DNA from: Laburnicola sp. R22_1
Taxonomy: Eukaryota > Ascomycota > Dothideomycetes > Pleosporales > Didymosphaeriaceae
NCBI GenBank assembly: GCA_014281115.1
Contig: JACONQ010000005.1
Span: 2,418,001-2,482,000 of the forward strand
DNA length: 64,000 nt
Direction: 5' to 3'
Position numbers and translations under genes: made by a program. Each line of letters starts with the position of its first letter. The first letter of the stretch is position 1. Below the pieces are notes generated by a model, which saw only the letters and a program-made list of their open reading frames with translations, had not been told where the DNA came from and did not search any database. Positions 1 to 12,000 of the stretch are shown one piece after another.

Positions 1-1426
1 TATCGCGAATTGCGACTTGGGTGGTGCGTCGGCTAGGTCGCGCTCAAATTAAGAGACCCCGTCGCCGTATATAATGGCCTTAACAATCAGATTAATGATG
101 TGTCCCGCGCAGCGTATTCGGTTCTCAGCTGTAAGTTCGAGCTTAAGGAGTACGTTGAGGGCGTTGATAAACGTCGCGTCGTTGTTTGTCGCGTTGTCAC
201 CCACAAAGCAGCCAAACTTGTCCTAAAACCCATACTCTAACACGACCGCCGCGACGACGGCGCCCTGGTTTTCGCCTGTGTGGTCACCAGAGAGGTTACA
301 GAAGGCGATAAGGATGTCCTGGTGGACCTTTTGCGCGTCTATATAACAAAGTTAGTAAGTGTACACAACGCCTGGAGCTGGTAGGTATGTACAACTGACC
401 GACAAAGTGCGCTGTGACGCCAAGAAACGACAGGTAGTTGCTCGACGTCCATATGTCGACGCTGACATGGACAAGAGACTCAGCACCGCGCAGCAGAGAG
501 GCCACCTCCTCTGTCCTCTCCTCCAGCATGTTTGTAACGTACGCCGCGAGCGTGGTGGGGTTGGCGGGGAGGGCAGCGAGCAGCGAGCGGCGATTCCAGG
601 TAAGCAGCGCCCTCGTCGCCGGCGAGGTCGCCTCTGCAAAGGACATATCGTTGGTGATAACCCAGTCAACGTAGGCCCTCTGCAACTCCTCCTCTTGCCA
701 TGGTGCCTTTGACAGGACGCTGTCTGCACCCAGAACACTAATCGCACCTCGAGCGGCGTCAAAAGGCGTCACGACCGCTGGCCCCGCCACCAGACCGCCC
801 ATCGCTAATATGAAATGGGCCTTTTCTAGGTGTTTTGTTATATGGTGGGTGGACTCCGAAAACTTCGCACAATCGCGCTTCTTTATCTCGTGGCAGTACT
901 TACACAACCAGACGCGTCTCTCCTTACCGCCAGCGCTGGCGTCGCGAAACACCAAATCCGCGCCGTGATCGTATATAGGCGACCTGGCCGCGCCACCAAG
1001 AAGTTGGCGCTTGTTGACAACGCGATAACCCAGCGCGTCGCCCAGCAGGTGCTGGTGGTACTTATACACGTTGTTCCAGTCGATATCAAAGCGCAGGCCA
1101 ACATTGGATTCGTCCTCAGCGTCGAGGTACGCATGAGGCAGGTTATATGGCAAGCGCGACAAGTCAAGAGAGGACGCGGACGCGGACGCGACGCCGCTCA
1201 AGCCGCTCAAGCCAATTGGCGACTCAGGCGGTGGCGAGGATGCCGGCACCAAGGACACCTGCGACGACAAGGCTGTGGAGACCGTGGACCGTACTGGCTG
1301 TTTACCCAGCCTCTTTAACGCCGCAGAATGATACGGCAACTGCTGCGAGGACGACGACGACGATGCTGAGGCCTGCGACGAGCCCTGAGCTGCTCGCGGT
1401 GGTTGACTGCGCAGGTGGCGATCCAT
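1..1426 (-). pseudogene. hAT-family transposase relic, cut by the window edge
   Basis: The reverse strand reads from an ATG at 1426 into a Ser/Gln-rich leader. Next comes a BED-type zinc finger at about residues 173-205 (WLCKYCHEIKK followed by HHITKHLEKAH), then the hAT catalytic-core motif HVSVDIWTSSNYLSFLGV at about 321-338. The frame shifts near 330-360 and homology resumes in another frame with GDHTGENQGAVV, then DNATNNDATF and RCAGHIINLIVKAIIYG, a typical hAT core sequence. In-frame stops at about 225 and 40 break that second part. The 3' half of the gene and the other element end lie outside the window. hAT transposases act in the nucleus to cut and paste their own element. A frameshift plus two stops make this copy non-autonomous. 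Family assignment is firm; the exact indel position is not. Confidence 0.85.
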
Positions 1427-1654
1427 ATTGCGCTAAGATAAGACGACAATAATGGCTAGCGGCGACAGCGACGACGTGGTAATGTGGTTGATGGAATTTG
1501 AAACTTCACCGTAACTCACTGTGGGCAGGACGACGACAACAACACACAAGGACGGCATCTTAAGCGAAATCTCTGATCACTAGAGCTCAAAAGTTGACGC
1601 TGGAAACACAGTGATTTTGGTGTTTTTCGCACTAAAACAACACCAAAACAACGC

Positions 1655-1830
1655 CAAAACAACACTAAAAAGGGTACCCGTACGTCCGTATATACGGCCG
1701 TATATGGCTGTACGTACGGATCCGTATTGCGACCTTGTACGTACGTACGGGGGCCGAGATGGCTACTTGTATGGTTCCCGTACGTACACCGTACGGATCC
1801 GTACTACGGATCCGTAATACGTACTGATGG
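1655..1830. repeat. cluster of CGTACGG/CCGTACG motifs, probable hAT subterminal repeats
   Basis: Within about 170 bp the self-complementary core CGTACG and its extensions (CCGTACGT, GTACGGATCCGTA, ACGTACGG) recur many times in both orientations. The cluster lies 230-400 bp upstream of the hAT transposase start. hAT elements usually carry short subterminal repeats that bind transposase, so this is probably the 5' subterminal region of the element. I could not define the terminal inverted repeat or the 8-bp target duplication because the other end is missing. Confidence 0.55.
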
Positions 1831-1962
1831 AAGCGCTGTCTGCTGCTCAGCTATCTCTCTAATACAGCATCTTTCCCTCTGGAGATGAACAAGATATAGA
1901 AGAATATCATCTAGTCTAATAATACGCCATAACCTCCCAACACGATATTCGCATAAAAAAAT

Positions 1963-2085
1963 GGTGTCGCTTTCTCTTTCTGCCTATAATAGTGGGACAA
2001 AGGGCTTCGTCTGAAATAATAACCCCCTCAGAAAAAGCAGAGCCCTCTGCTTAGGAAACAAAAGCGACGTAAAAAGATATCAAGA
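1963..2085 (+). repeat. divergent copy of the hairpin-bearing SINE-like repeat
   Basis: It can be aligned end to end with the element at 62671-62782 (reverse complement). Shared blocks are ACAAAGGGCTT, TCTGAAATAATA and the palindrome-like AGCAGAGCCCTCTGCTTAG, followed by CAAAAGCG and an A-rich tail. It is the most divergent copy in the window and lies in GC-balanced DNA. No target duplication was convincing here. Confidence 0.45.
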
Positions 2086-2519
2086 GATTTACGCATGAAT
2101 CAACACCCAGTAACATCACCTCACCCACGATAACGTCACACAAACCCCAAAATTACAGAGCACAAGTACCTCGACATTCACGCCCCGCCTATTCAGCTAC
2201 AAACAAGCACACTATACTACCCAACCAGTACGCGCGAAAAAGACCCATCACAGACGCCCCCCCAAAAAATCCGCCAGGCAAAAAAAAAAAAGGTATGAAA
2301 TACTTCCCAACGAGAAAAGCAACAACATAGCTCTAAATAAGGCCAAGGCCAACTTCCACAAGAAAAGAGAAAAAGCTCCTCCACATGAACAAAACAAAAT
2401 AGCCCAAACAACCCCTCCATAACGCCCACACATACGCATACCATCATGACCACGACAAATCCCGCCCTCCAACCCCCAACCCACTCACACTCCTTCCTTC
2501 CCCACCCACCAGTCCCCCA
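2086..2519. other. gene-free stretch 3' of the phosphodiesterase gene
   Basis: A/C-rich sequence with an A10-type run near 2281. Nothing with coding character was seen; it probably holds the 3' untranslated region of the minus-strand gene that ends at 2520. Confidence 0.4.
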
Positions 2520-4705
2520 TCAAAACCAATAACTATCCCCACCCCCCGCAACCTCAAACCCACACCCCAACCTCAACATCTTCTCCCCCTCCCTCAACTC
2601 CCTCAAAATACACTCCCCGACGCCCACCCCATCACTCATCGTATCCTTAACATGCATAACCACAACCTTCAACCCCTTGAGCGGCGCTTCCGACGCCGCT
2701 CCCACCAGCGCTTTGCTATGCTCCGCACTCATGCCGCCGGACACATAGTGAGGCGTCGTGGGGTGGAGGGGCGTATGCGTGCCTGTGGCGCCGCGCGGAC
2801 TGGGCGCGTAGTCAGTCATGATTTCGTCGTCGGCACTGTTGGGGGTAGGAATAGCAGCATCAGGCTGATAGGAGCGCGTGCGCGACGATTTGCGCGCTGC
2901 TGCATCTTGCGCGCCCGCAGCGGTGAGGGTGGTAGTCGAAGGAGACGCCGACGCCGCCGCATCGAGCGGATGCGAAGAAAGCGCAGCAATAAGCCCGTTA
3001 GAAGCGCGTTTCCTCTTGCGCCCCTTGCGCGCTTCCTCTCTTTCCTTTTCGTGCTCGCGGCGCGCCTCGCGCACCATGTCGGCTAAATTCTGTAGCTCGG
3101 CGAGGAGATGGCGCGGCGAGAGGTGCCCGTATAGCACGGGGTCGCCCTGGGCATTCGTGTAGCTGCACTCGATGAAGATGCCGGTTAGGATGCCGGCGGC
3201 GATTTTGGGCGCGGCTTCGGCCCAGACGCGGGCGGTGCGGGGCGACAGCGAGATGGAGTCTGGTTCTACGTCGCCGAACATGAGGACTTCTTTTGTGGGC
3301 GTTGTGGGCGTGGCTTCGGTGCGGATGAAGTACGCTGAGGAATCGATGACGCATTGGTCTGCGTAATTCCCGCTGGCGACGGGACCGCTTCGACTTGTGT
3401 CTGGGGCGGTGGTGCCAGCGAACAGTGGTCCTGGAGTGCCGGGTGTGCTCTGTGTTGGCAGGGAGAAGCTGAGCGAGCGCGTCTCTCGGCTTTCTCCTGC
3501 GGCGTCGGCATGTTGTGTAGAGACGTGGTGTAAAGATGTGCGATGGATACTGACATTGGGCGTCTCGGGGAGGTTTACGTTAGACCCGCGATGGACGTGG
3601 CCAGGTCCACGCATGCAATGTCCATGGCTGACTTTGAAGCCTCGCACGCCTAGACCGTCGCATACCTCAATGTAGCCTCTCCCACTGCCTTCGCCGAGTG
3701 CAATGTTACCCCCTTCTTGAAGACGCTGGAAGGTGACAAGGCCTACGCCGCCGTCTTCGTCCGTGAGGTTCGGCCAGACAATGTTATTGAAGATGTGTGT
3801 TTTGATCGCGTTGACAGTGAAGGGTAGGGCAGCCAGTCTCTTCGGCCGTGAAGTGTTGTGGAAAGCCGCCGTGTTTATCACGAAGCCCGACACGTGATCC
3901 AGATGGGGATGCGTGATTAGATACGTCGAAACATGCTCTCTCACCACATGCAGCGCATTTGCTCTCGCGCATTCATGCGGAAACGGCAAGCCAGCGAAAG
4001 CGCCTTTCTCTAGCGTCGTAAACATAGGCGCTGGTTCCAGCTCCGAAGCAGGTGAATCAAGGCCAGAATCTTCGTCTGAGACTGAGACAGGGGCTGTTCC
4101 TGGCGAGGGGGAATCTATCTCACGGCCATTTCCGTTGCCGTTGTCGTTGCCATTGCCGTTCCCGTTCCGCGGTTGTGGTTGCGGCCTCGATGCAGGTTCT
4201 GACGCTAGTGGAAAGTCGTCTGTGAGTATGCGAGTGATGGCTGCAAGATGGGACCCTGCATCGACCGCGAGGACCGAGTTCTTTGCCCATTTTGCGGCTG
4301 TGGAACGGACGAGAAATCCCGTGACATTATCTTCGCTTGGCCCGCCCCCAGAGCCCTGGCAGTGTTAGTGACAATATATAGAGGCTAGGTATGTTGGTCC
4401 ATTGTGAATGTGGTGTGTTCAATATGCAACCTTTCGTCATCCAACACCCAAGCTTGTCCATCGCTGTAGGATGACTTCGCCAAGTAGAAGGAGGGGGATA
4501 ATAAAAAGCCACGTACCAAGCAGATCACCTGTAAGGCAGGCTCGTTCGCATAACCCGACGTCCGCCTCGTCTGCACATGTCCATCAACTTCCTTCATCCC
4601 CGCTGGTGCCAATCTCTCGACTGCCTCCCGGTATGAAGATCGATCGGAGCTGTTTCGCGTTTGTCGCGAAATCAGCCCCCCTACGCCACGTTCTTCAATG
4701 ACCAA
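2520..4705 (-). CDS. class II (low-affinity) 3',5'-cyclic-nucleotide phosphodiesterase, PDE1-like
   Basis: Two exons, 4705-4517 and 4355-2520, give 674 aa. The 161-bp intron (4516-4356) has GTACGT and CCAG borders and a CTAAC branch point, and splicing makes VICLGSGGGPSEDNVTGFLV, the expected N-terminal motif. The class II signature HPHLDHVSG, which supplies metal ligands (HxHxDH) of the metallo-beta-lactamase-like fold, is at about residues 212-217. VSHGHC, FGDVE and HLSPRHL follow in family order. The enzyme hydrolyses cAMP to 5'-AMP and tempers PKA signalling. Low-complexity inserts (a Gly-Asn run near residues 120-135, and a Lys/Arg-rich then Ser/Thr/Pro-rich stretch at about 500-600 including RKGRKRKR) make it longer than yeast Pde1. 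An in-frame Met at about residue 37 is an alternative start. The minus strand here is intact. Confidence 0.88.
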
Positions 4706-6116
4706 CTCTTACTATAAATCTTGTATCAAAGGTACTCGTCCCAATAGCTCAGACCCCAATGCCTGTTTGTCGCAAGTCACCGTAGACGCGACTGTCGTGT
4801 AAAGGTGGGCGCGGCTTGTCGAAATAACAAAGCTTCCTCAGCCCAATTCCCAGTGCACAAGCCAGGTAGCAGAAAAGTCCGGGTGTCGAGTTCGTCGTAC
4901 AGAATTTAGTGCGAGGTTGAATAAATGGCCCGGGTAGTGATGCTGCAGCAAGCCGTCGAGTCCTTGCAGCAGCAGGCGAGTGGAGCACCTCTCGACAACC
5001 AACGACGATGTTTTTCCAAAAAGCTCAACCGTGCCGCTCGTAAACTCGTCCCAGCTTTTCGCACCGTTAGGTAGAAACGGACTTCACTTTCTCTTTCTCG
5101 AGCTGGCACAGTGCACACTGACCTGCCTTCCAACAATGCGCGCGGGCGCTCGGATCAACCAACGTCGTTCGCTCGAGTCTCTGCGCCACCGACTCGGTCC
5201 TAGGGCTTTCTTATAGCACGATTAATCCTCGCTCCTAGGTCCAACCCACAGCAGTGAACGCAGTGTTTCAAGCACTCGAGGTTGAAAGAGAGCCACCCGG
5301 ACCGGACCCCAGGCCCCGGTCGGCCTTTCTCTCTTGTCTTCATGTAGCTGCGGCCCAATCAGCACGCAGGAGCCTCCAAGGGCTCGGCTCGCCGCCTCAA
5401 CCTTGGGGTCCGCGAGTGCAGCTCCCAGCCTCTGGCCTTCTGCATTCCAGCCACAGCTCAACGATACCTATTTACCCTCGCCCTACATATGCGCTGTCTT
5501 ACACCAAAGCCCGTCGATAGAGGGCAGCTGCAGTGAGATCTAACGCTGTTACGCACGTCTCAGTCTTGAGTCTTAGGACCGACTCACTCGCAAGCCATGC
5601 CTCAAAGCGGGGTCGCCATGTCATTAGGTATGCGTACTACCAGAATGCCATCTCATGTAAGCCTGCCTTGACTGGGTCGACCATCGATCTAGCTCCCGCC
5701 CGCATGCTTGCTGTTACGGGAATCGGCATGAACCTTGGACATTTGCTCTGCGCCCGCCCTGGATGCCATGTATATATTATAGCTCGCACCCCGTATCATG
5801 CCAAATCACCACATGCAACGCATATACATGTTCACTCTGGCAAAGATGCATACACAATGCCCGGTGGGCCCTGAAACTTGGACAATAGCCGATATGTCCT
5901 GATATGCATGCCCATTAGTTACAATGCTAGGCTTGGAGCCCAATTTTTCGGCTTTTGCGCCGGTCCAACCGAGCTGGAGCAACAGGTATATCTCTACGAA
6001 GGTCGCCCAAAATCCCTCCACCCGGCCATCACACGTATGCGTAGTTTTCCATCACAATGTCATAACATTCGTCCCATCATTACCGAATCCCTAAGTGCCC
6101 GTGTCGAAGAAAGCGT
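4706..6116. other. intergenic region between PDE1-like and EF1B-gamma genes
   Basis: About 1.4 kb containing the PDE1-like promoter (next to 4705) and the 3' flank of EF1B-gamma (next to 6117). Open frames here are short, overlapping and without recognisable motifs. No tRNA or repeat was seen. Confidence 0.5.
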
Positions 6117-7631
6117 TTACTTGAACACCTTACCATCGGCGTACTTGTACTCCTTGCCATTCACGTTAAGTGCCGGGGGCTCATCTGCCCACGCCTTCTC
6201 GACGAACTCACGGTCCTCGGGCTTCTGGGGGTCGAGCTTGGTGAACTCGTAGCTCTCGTAGTCGGGAGCGACATCGAAAGCTGGGAGGGCCTCCTGGCCA
6301 CGAACAACAAACGCACCCTGGATGATGTTGTCGTTGTTCTCGCCGTAGACGGAGCAGGCTCCGAAGATGTACTTGCGGGAAGCCTCAAGGCGGGCAAAGA
6401 AACCACCTATAATCCGTTAGCTCCACCACTGAATCTCTCAAGGAGCCCTGCATTGAGACATACCGATCAAGTTAGATGTCATGAAGACAAGCTTGTTCTC
6501 CTCGTTGTACTTGTAGTCAACCTTCCAGATGGAGTACTCTTCGAAGTTAACGTTCTCCCAGAACCATTTGAGGGAATCGTTAACGTCGTTGTTGGAGTAC
6601 TGGCGCTTCCACTCGTCGAGAGCGAAGTTGGCCTTAGGCAGGGACTCAAGCACATGCTTGGGCTTGGGCTTAGGTGCCTCCTCTTCCTCCTCAGCGGCCG
6701 TCTCCTTGGGCTTGACAGCTGCCTTGGGCTGCTCCTTCTTGGGGGCAGCCTCCTTCTTCGGGGGAACATTCTTGATGGCCTCCTCGATGAATTCGAGCTT
6801 GCCAGCTATCTCGGTGTAGCTAGGCACATTGTAGACGGTCTCATACCAACGGGTGACGTTGGGGTTCTCCGAGCGCCATGCCTTGTCGTAAAAGTACTGG
6901 AAACCGCGGGCAAGAATGGAAGCAGTGAAGAAATCAGCGAGGGTGAGGCGCTCGCCGACGAGGTATGTGTGGGTCAGAAGGTACTCCTCGAGGGCGTGCA
7001 CAGCCTTGGTAGCAGCCGCCTTGGATTCTTCGATGTTCTTCTTGTTGTAGGGGTCGCGGCCGACGAGGGGGCGGAACCAGCCACCGAGAGGGGAGAGGAT
7101 CTCAGTGTTGGCATACGACATCCATCGCAGGATGGAAGCGTAGTCCTGCTTGGTCTTGCCAAGGAGGGAAGTCTTCTCGTTCTGGGAGGTCACTATCAAA
7201 GTCAGTTCGAGTCATACCGTGGTGTGACGGAGCCATGGCAGTAATGCGACGGAATCAGAGTGAAAGATTCTCAACATTGTTGTTCAGACAGGGATAACTG
7301 TATGATAATATGCCTCATCATTTTGCGCAATCATAGTAGCAAGACAGCCTTACAGTAGACAGCGATGGCAATCGCCTCGCTGAGGACGAAGCCATCAGCA
7401 CCCTCGAAGGTGGGGACCTTGCCGAGCTTGTTGAGCTTCAGGTACTCTGTTGAGACACCGTTGGCGGGTACTGTCTCGACGAACTCAAGGTCAAGACCGT
7501 TCTCCTTTGCCACGGCGAGCAGCGACGTGGTGCGCGGGTTGCCCTGCGGGCCACGTTAGTCGATTGCACGCCACAGGTGGCCGGAACACGGTTGCACCCA
7601 CCTGGTAGCTGTAGAGCTTGCCGAAAGACAT
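6117..7631 (-). CDS. translation elongation factor 1B-gamma (eEF1-gamma)
   Basis: Four exons (7631-7602, 7543-7354, 7192-6464, 6406-6117) encode 412 aa, the usual family length. All three introns (58, 161 and 57 bp) have GT..AG borders and phases that fit. The protein starts MSFGKLYSYQ and has a GST-like N-domain (residues 1-80, with SEAIAIAVY), a GST C-terminal domain (about 90-220, LADFFTASILARGF), a Lys/Pro/Glu linker (about 225-265) and the conserved EF1G domain (about 265-412, WKRQYSNND, SIWKVDYKYN, GAFVVRGQ). It is the scaffold subunit of the eEF1B exchange factor that recharges eEF1A with GTP in the cytosol. A 9-codon first exon is typical of filamentous fungi. It is divergently transcribed from the uS9m gene. 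A long open frame on the opposite strand is only a codon-bias shadow. Confidence 0.96.
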
Positions 7632-7892
7632 GATTGCGGTATTCTTGGTGTTGCAAGCACACAATCAGCGGTTGGCAGGTCGAGGGTGAGGAAATTGCGT
7701 GTCTGGGCGAGGGAGCGGGGCAGAACGTCGAGGAAGAAGAGCTTTTGTGCCGGAGAAATTGCGCGCCGACCACGCCTTGCCCGAAGCAGCATGGCGCTTG
7801 GGCCTGACCATGGCCAGAATTTACCGCGACGGCAGCGCCGCAGAAAGCCATCGAACCCGTCGACCGCCTATTGCGACCCCATCAGAGCTCCC
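7632..7892. promoter_or_regulatory. shared divergent promoter region, EF1B-gamma and uS9m
   Basis: Only 261 bp separate the two start codons, so the promoters must lie here or overlap the 5' ends. GC-rich, with no obvious TATA box. If uS9m starts at 7791 instead, the gap shrinks to 159 bp. Assigned from gene geometry; no element was recognised. Confidence 0.5.
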
Positions 7893-9046
7893 ATGGCGCG
7901 CGGCGAGCTCCCAAAGGCCCTCTGGTCAGCGGCCGAAGGCCTCGCGAAGGCTCCCCGGCCGCGATGCCTGCGAACGATGCGATACGCCTGCCAGAACCTG
8001 CCCCCAACAGCACGCTTCATCTCGACCACTTCATCACGCAGCGCGGAACTGGTGAGCGAGACGCCCGAACCATTCACTGCCGCACCCCCAATCGACTTCT
8101 CGGAAACTGCCAAACACGGCCAAGATCATAAAAAGGGCAAGGGTAACAAGCGGCTCCTTCGAACATTGCGTATCGTCCCGGCATCTCCGTCGTACTTCAG
8201 CGCAAAGCCCACCTTCACCGACGACTTCATCAACCTTTCCGCTCTCCTCCGCAAGGTTGCCACGCTGCCCACGATCCCGAATTCCGAGGCCCCCAAGGTG
8301 GCATGGAAGACGATTGACCAGTACCGCATCATGACGAACGAGCCCGTCAAGACGCAACGCTATCACAAGATGCTCCACATCTTGCGGCGATTGAACTGCG
8401 TACACCCATCCTTGATGCCAGAGGAGGTCGTAAAAGCGATGCAGCGGTACAAGAAGGACAGTCAGCCCGGCGACATTGTCCCTGCACCAGGTGTCATCGA
8501 CGAATGGGGACGAGCTAAGGGTGTTGGGCGAAGAAAAACCTCGTCTGCTGTGGCATGGCTAGTAGAGGGCGAGGGAGAAGTATTGATCAACGGAAAATCC
8601 CTCTCGCAGTTTTTTGGACGGCTGCATCATCGAGAGAGCGCCGTCTGGGCCTTGAAGGCTACCCAGCGGCTAGATAAATACAATGTCTTTGGGCTGGTGC
8701 AAGGTGGAGGATCCACAGGCCAGGCAGAAGCATTGACTTTGGCTGTTGCGAAAGCCCTTCTCGTGCACGAACCGGCTTTGAAGCCAGCGGTGCGTCGTGG
8801 TGAGTTATCCCTTTGTCTTTGCTATCGTGCCCTTCCGCCGAACCTCCCCGCACAACCCTTACTTGGAAGCGTATTCGAGCAGAGCGGGAGTTTCTCATGC
8901 ATCAAAGAATGCATCGGCCAACTCGAGAAAACCGAGTGCTAATTCATGTTACAGCTGGGTGTATAACACGCGATATGAGGAAGGTCGAAAGAAAGAAGCC
9001 AGGCCATGTCAAAGCGCGCAAGATGCCCACCTGGGTCAAGCGTTGA
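7893..9046 (+). CDS. mitochondrial small-subunit ribosomal protein uS9m (S9)
   Basis: Two exons, 7893-8799 and 8955-9046, give 332 aa. The 155-bp intron (GTGAGT..TTACAG) joins VRR to [17 protein letters not shown]. The C-terminal third from about residue 208 is the universal S9 domain: [41 protein letters not shown], and the basic tail [11 protein letters not shown], which in this family reaches the decoding region. The N-terminal part is the usual fungal mitochondrial extension with a presequence-like segment ending [12 protein letters not shown] chose the ATG at 7893 for its CCCATGG context and presequence length; 7791 and 7977 are in-frame alternatives. It is a housekeeping gene of mitochondrial translation. 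Confidence 0.93.
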
Positions 9047-12000
9047 GGTCCTTTGGAGAATGTAGAATATCGCTTGTATATCGGTATACCTACCTTTTGT
9101 ACCATAGTGGAATGGATGGCCGAGTGCCCGACATGTATGATATGCATGCAGTTCTTGTATACAAACTTCAGCATCAAGTCAGTAGTTTCCATGCAGTCTG
9201 GTTTAACTTTGTATCACATCGCATGCCCAGACGAGCTGCCAGGCGGCGTAAACTCACATGTGTGACGTTTCTGAACCGCATGCAGGACGATGAATGACAA
9301 AACAGTGCACCTTCTCCACCAGCCCGATAAGAAAATTTTTTGGAAAGTATTCCGAACGTTGAGCTGCCACTCGGAACCGGTGGCATATGCCTGTCTGCCT
9401 TCCTAGGTTATCCATCGACGACAATCACGACGCATCACATGGAACAGGGGCTGCGTTAGGCGATCCGCCGCCGCAGAAGTTACCTACACTTACCTAGCTC
9501 CATCTAGCACCCACAACACGGTATCTGTGGGAAAGTTTAAGGCTGAAAATCTCTCTCTCTCTCTATTCTCCACACGCGACCACGACTCCATGTACGGTCC
9601 CATAATTCCCAGTGAACGACGGAGCGTTAGAACCGACCCGGACCAAGGACGTGCCTCGGCACAAAAGCTGGCAAGATTTCAAGTTGGACAAGGCTGGAAA
9701 CCAACGGATGTTCAGGCACTTACCATTCACGGCACATTGTTGTTCCGGTCCCCTGTCCATCCTCATACATACGGGTCATACGGGCACAGGCTTGCTTGCT
9801 TTTGATCAAGTTTGCGGTAATGGCTGGCTCGCGCGTGCGCGCGTGCATGGCTACAAAACGTCGGGCTCGCCGAAATTCAAATTGTTAGTTGCCTGAGCCT
9901 CGCCCGGGGCTTCTTTCGGGCGGCTGGCTTGCGCTCTGCGCCTCTCCTATCTTGTGCAGCGATGAGCGACGCTAGGTTCGAATGACGATGGCCAGTAGGT
10001 AGAAGCGTCATGGCATCAGAGTGGCTAGACACTGATGTCTTGATTGGAATTGGACTTCTCGTGCGCCCCGGAAGACAGCCCTGGACCAACTCTGCACATA
10101 AGTCTTTTCTGAGCAATGAAGAGACGAATCTCGAAGTGGATGGTGAGCGATACGTGTGGCTGACACCGCGATCAGTGGCTGCAACTTGCAGGGAAAGGGC
10201 ACCATGTGCCCACTGCTGGCCATCTCCCCCCTGACTCGTCGAATCGTGGAATTGCAGGCCGATGGTGATGTACTAGACCAATCAAGATAGTCGCCCTGTC
10301 GCATCGACGCTCGCTTCCTGCGATCTCAACGGCGGCAACCAGGCGGGAACAGCCCTAACGGCTAAAGGCTATTACATATGTATGTATGTACTTGACACAC
10401 GGCATGTGGTCGGAAGCAGGACAAACAGCCGGGCTTTAGAGTTGCTGCAACCCCCGGAAAATCAGACCATTCGCGGGTACGGAATGAGCCGTCGGTGAGG
10501 CTTGCCGACGCGACAGCCTTTCAGGCAAGGCTACCAACAGCAAATTGCGGGGCACAGACGTGCAGCTGTTCAGTGTTCTAGAAAGAAACGGTTACGAAGG
10601 AAACAGCTTCTCGAAGGCTGTTCAAACTTCAGGCGCCTGCATCCTGCAATTTCGGCAGCCACACACACTATCATATGGGACCATGGCAGAGTGCCGGATC
10701 GCCGTTGGGCCAGATGACGGCGCCAATCTGGCCATGGTCATCTTGGATCGAGCATGGCAACTAACCCGCCGTCAGTTTCATCAGGCGGCTGCAATACAGT
10801 CATGCGAGGGCGGGTGCACAGTACCTACTCGGGGCCCCTGTGCGTTTTTGAAAAGTTTGACACAAACAGACCGTTACAAGACGCCACGTGAGGATGACAT
10901 TCACGGCGACAGCGCGCCACGCTCCATGCGTGCGGGGGCATGCATTTGTCAGATTGTATTCACAATTGTGCCGCCGCCCGTCCGAGACAAGCGTCCGTCG
11001 GAAGGTTTGTAGTGCATACAGTATGGGAGGTCCTGCGACGGCCAGTCAGATGTACAGGAGCGGGCGCCGAACGACAGAGTTCGGGACATGTGCACGTTCG
11101 TTCACGTTCTGCTGCTGCTCGCTGTCGTCATGACCGGAGCAGACCTAGGCTGCAAACACAAAACCACATGGCCAGTTGCCCGGAGAGGCGTGGCGTGCGG
11201 TGGGATCGACAAGTGAGGCTACGGGCGGATCGTGCCATCCCTGCAGCAGACGGCGTCAGAGAGATGAGGGAGCTTGGGCGAGGTCGATGCAAACCCCCTG
11301 ACGCTGCCATGGCGCGCACGGGCGCGCACCATGGAATGTCAGCCCTCGCGAGGAACACCACATGATGGCGCTTCAGAGCGCTGGATAGGTGTCTGATGAT
11401 TTGACAAGCGGCGAAACGAATCAGCATCCCGCACCTCGCCGACGCGTCTTGTTTTTCGCCTGCATGAAACACCTCTGCGACGCCGCCCGGCGGACAGCTC
11501 CGGCGTGCTCGCAACTTGACCCGGGCAGTTGGTGGCTCCTCGACAGCCCCTTTGCTCAGCTCATCATCAGGCTTCAGCGCGGAGAGGCGTACCATCCGCC
11601 TGGGGCGCGCCGTCGCCAGCCGCCAAGCGCAGCTGGAGTTGCAGAGCATGCCTCCATGTATGGGTCCAGGTATCGCGACGGAGTCGTTCGCGCACCCGCC
11701 ACCCCTCGTGCTTCACCGCGCATGAAGCAAGCTGCCGACAGCTGCTGTGCTCTCTCCTTTGCGGAAGGATGCTGACAGAGCGCCTTACTGTACCATGCGC
11801 GAACCCGCCGAACAGCGCCGTCGCGGTGATGCCCTGCAGAAATGCATGTCCAGCCCGCTTGCAGATCGAGGGCGATCCGCAACCATGGCGGCAGGGCTTC
11901 GTACTAGTTCACGCCCCGCCATAGTGCGTACTGTACCTAGGTAGGTCGGACATCGGAGACTTTGCCAGGTACCGCTGTCGCTGTCATCCATCCAGAGCTC

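Noticed and set aside
6453..7244. 263-codon open frame on the plus strand
   Set aside because: It is the exact antisense of EF1B-gamma exon 3. The open frame follows from the host gene's codon bias, and the sequence is Leu/Val/Gly-rich without motifs.
9960..9995. AGGTTCGAAT, resembling a tRNA B box
   Set aside because: The following bases do not complete the T-arm, and no acceptor stem or A box can be paired around it.
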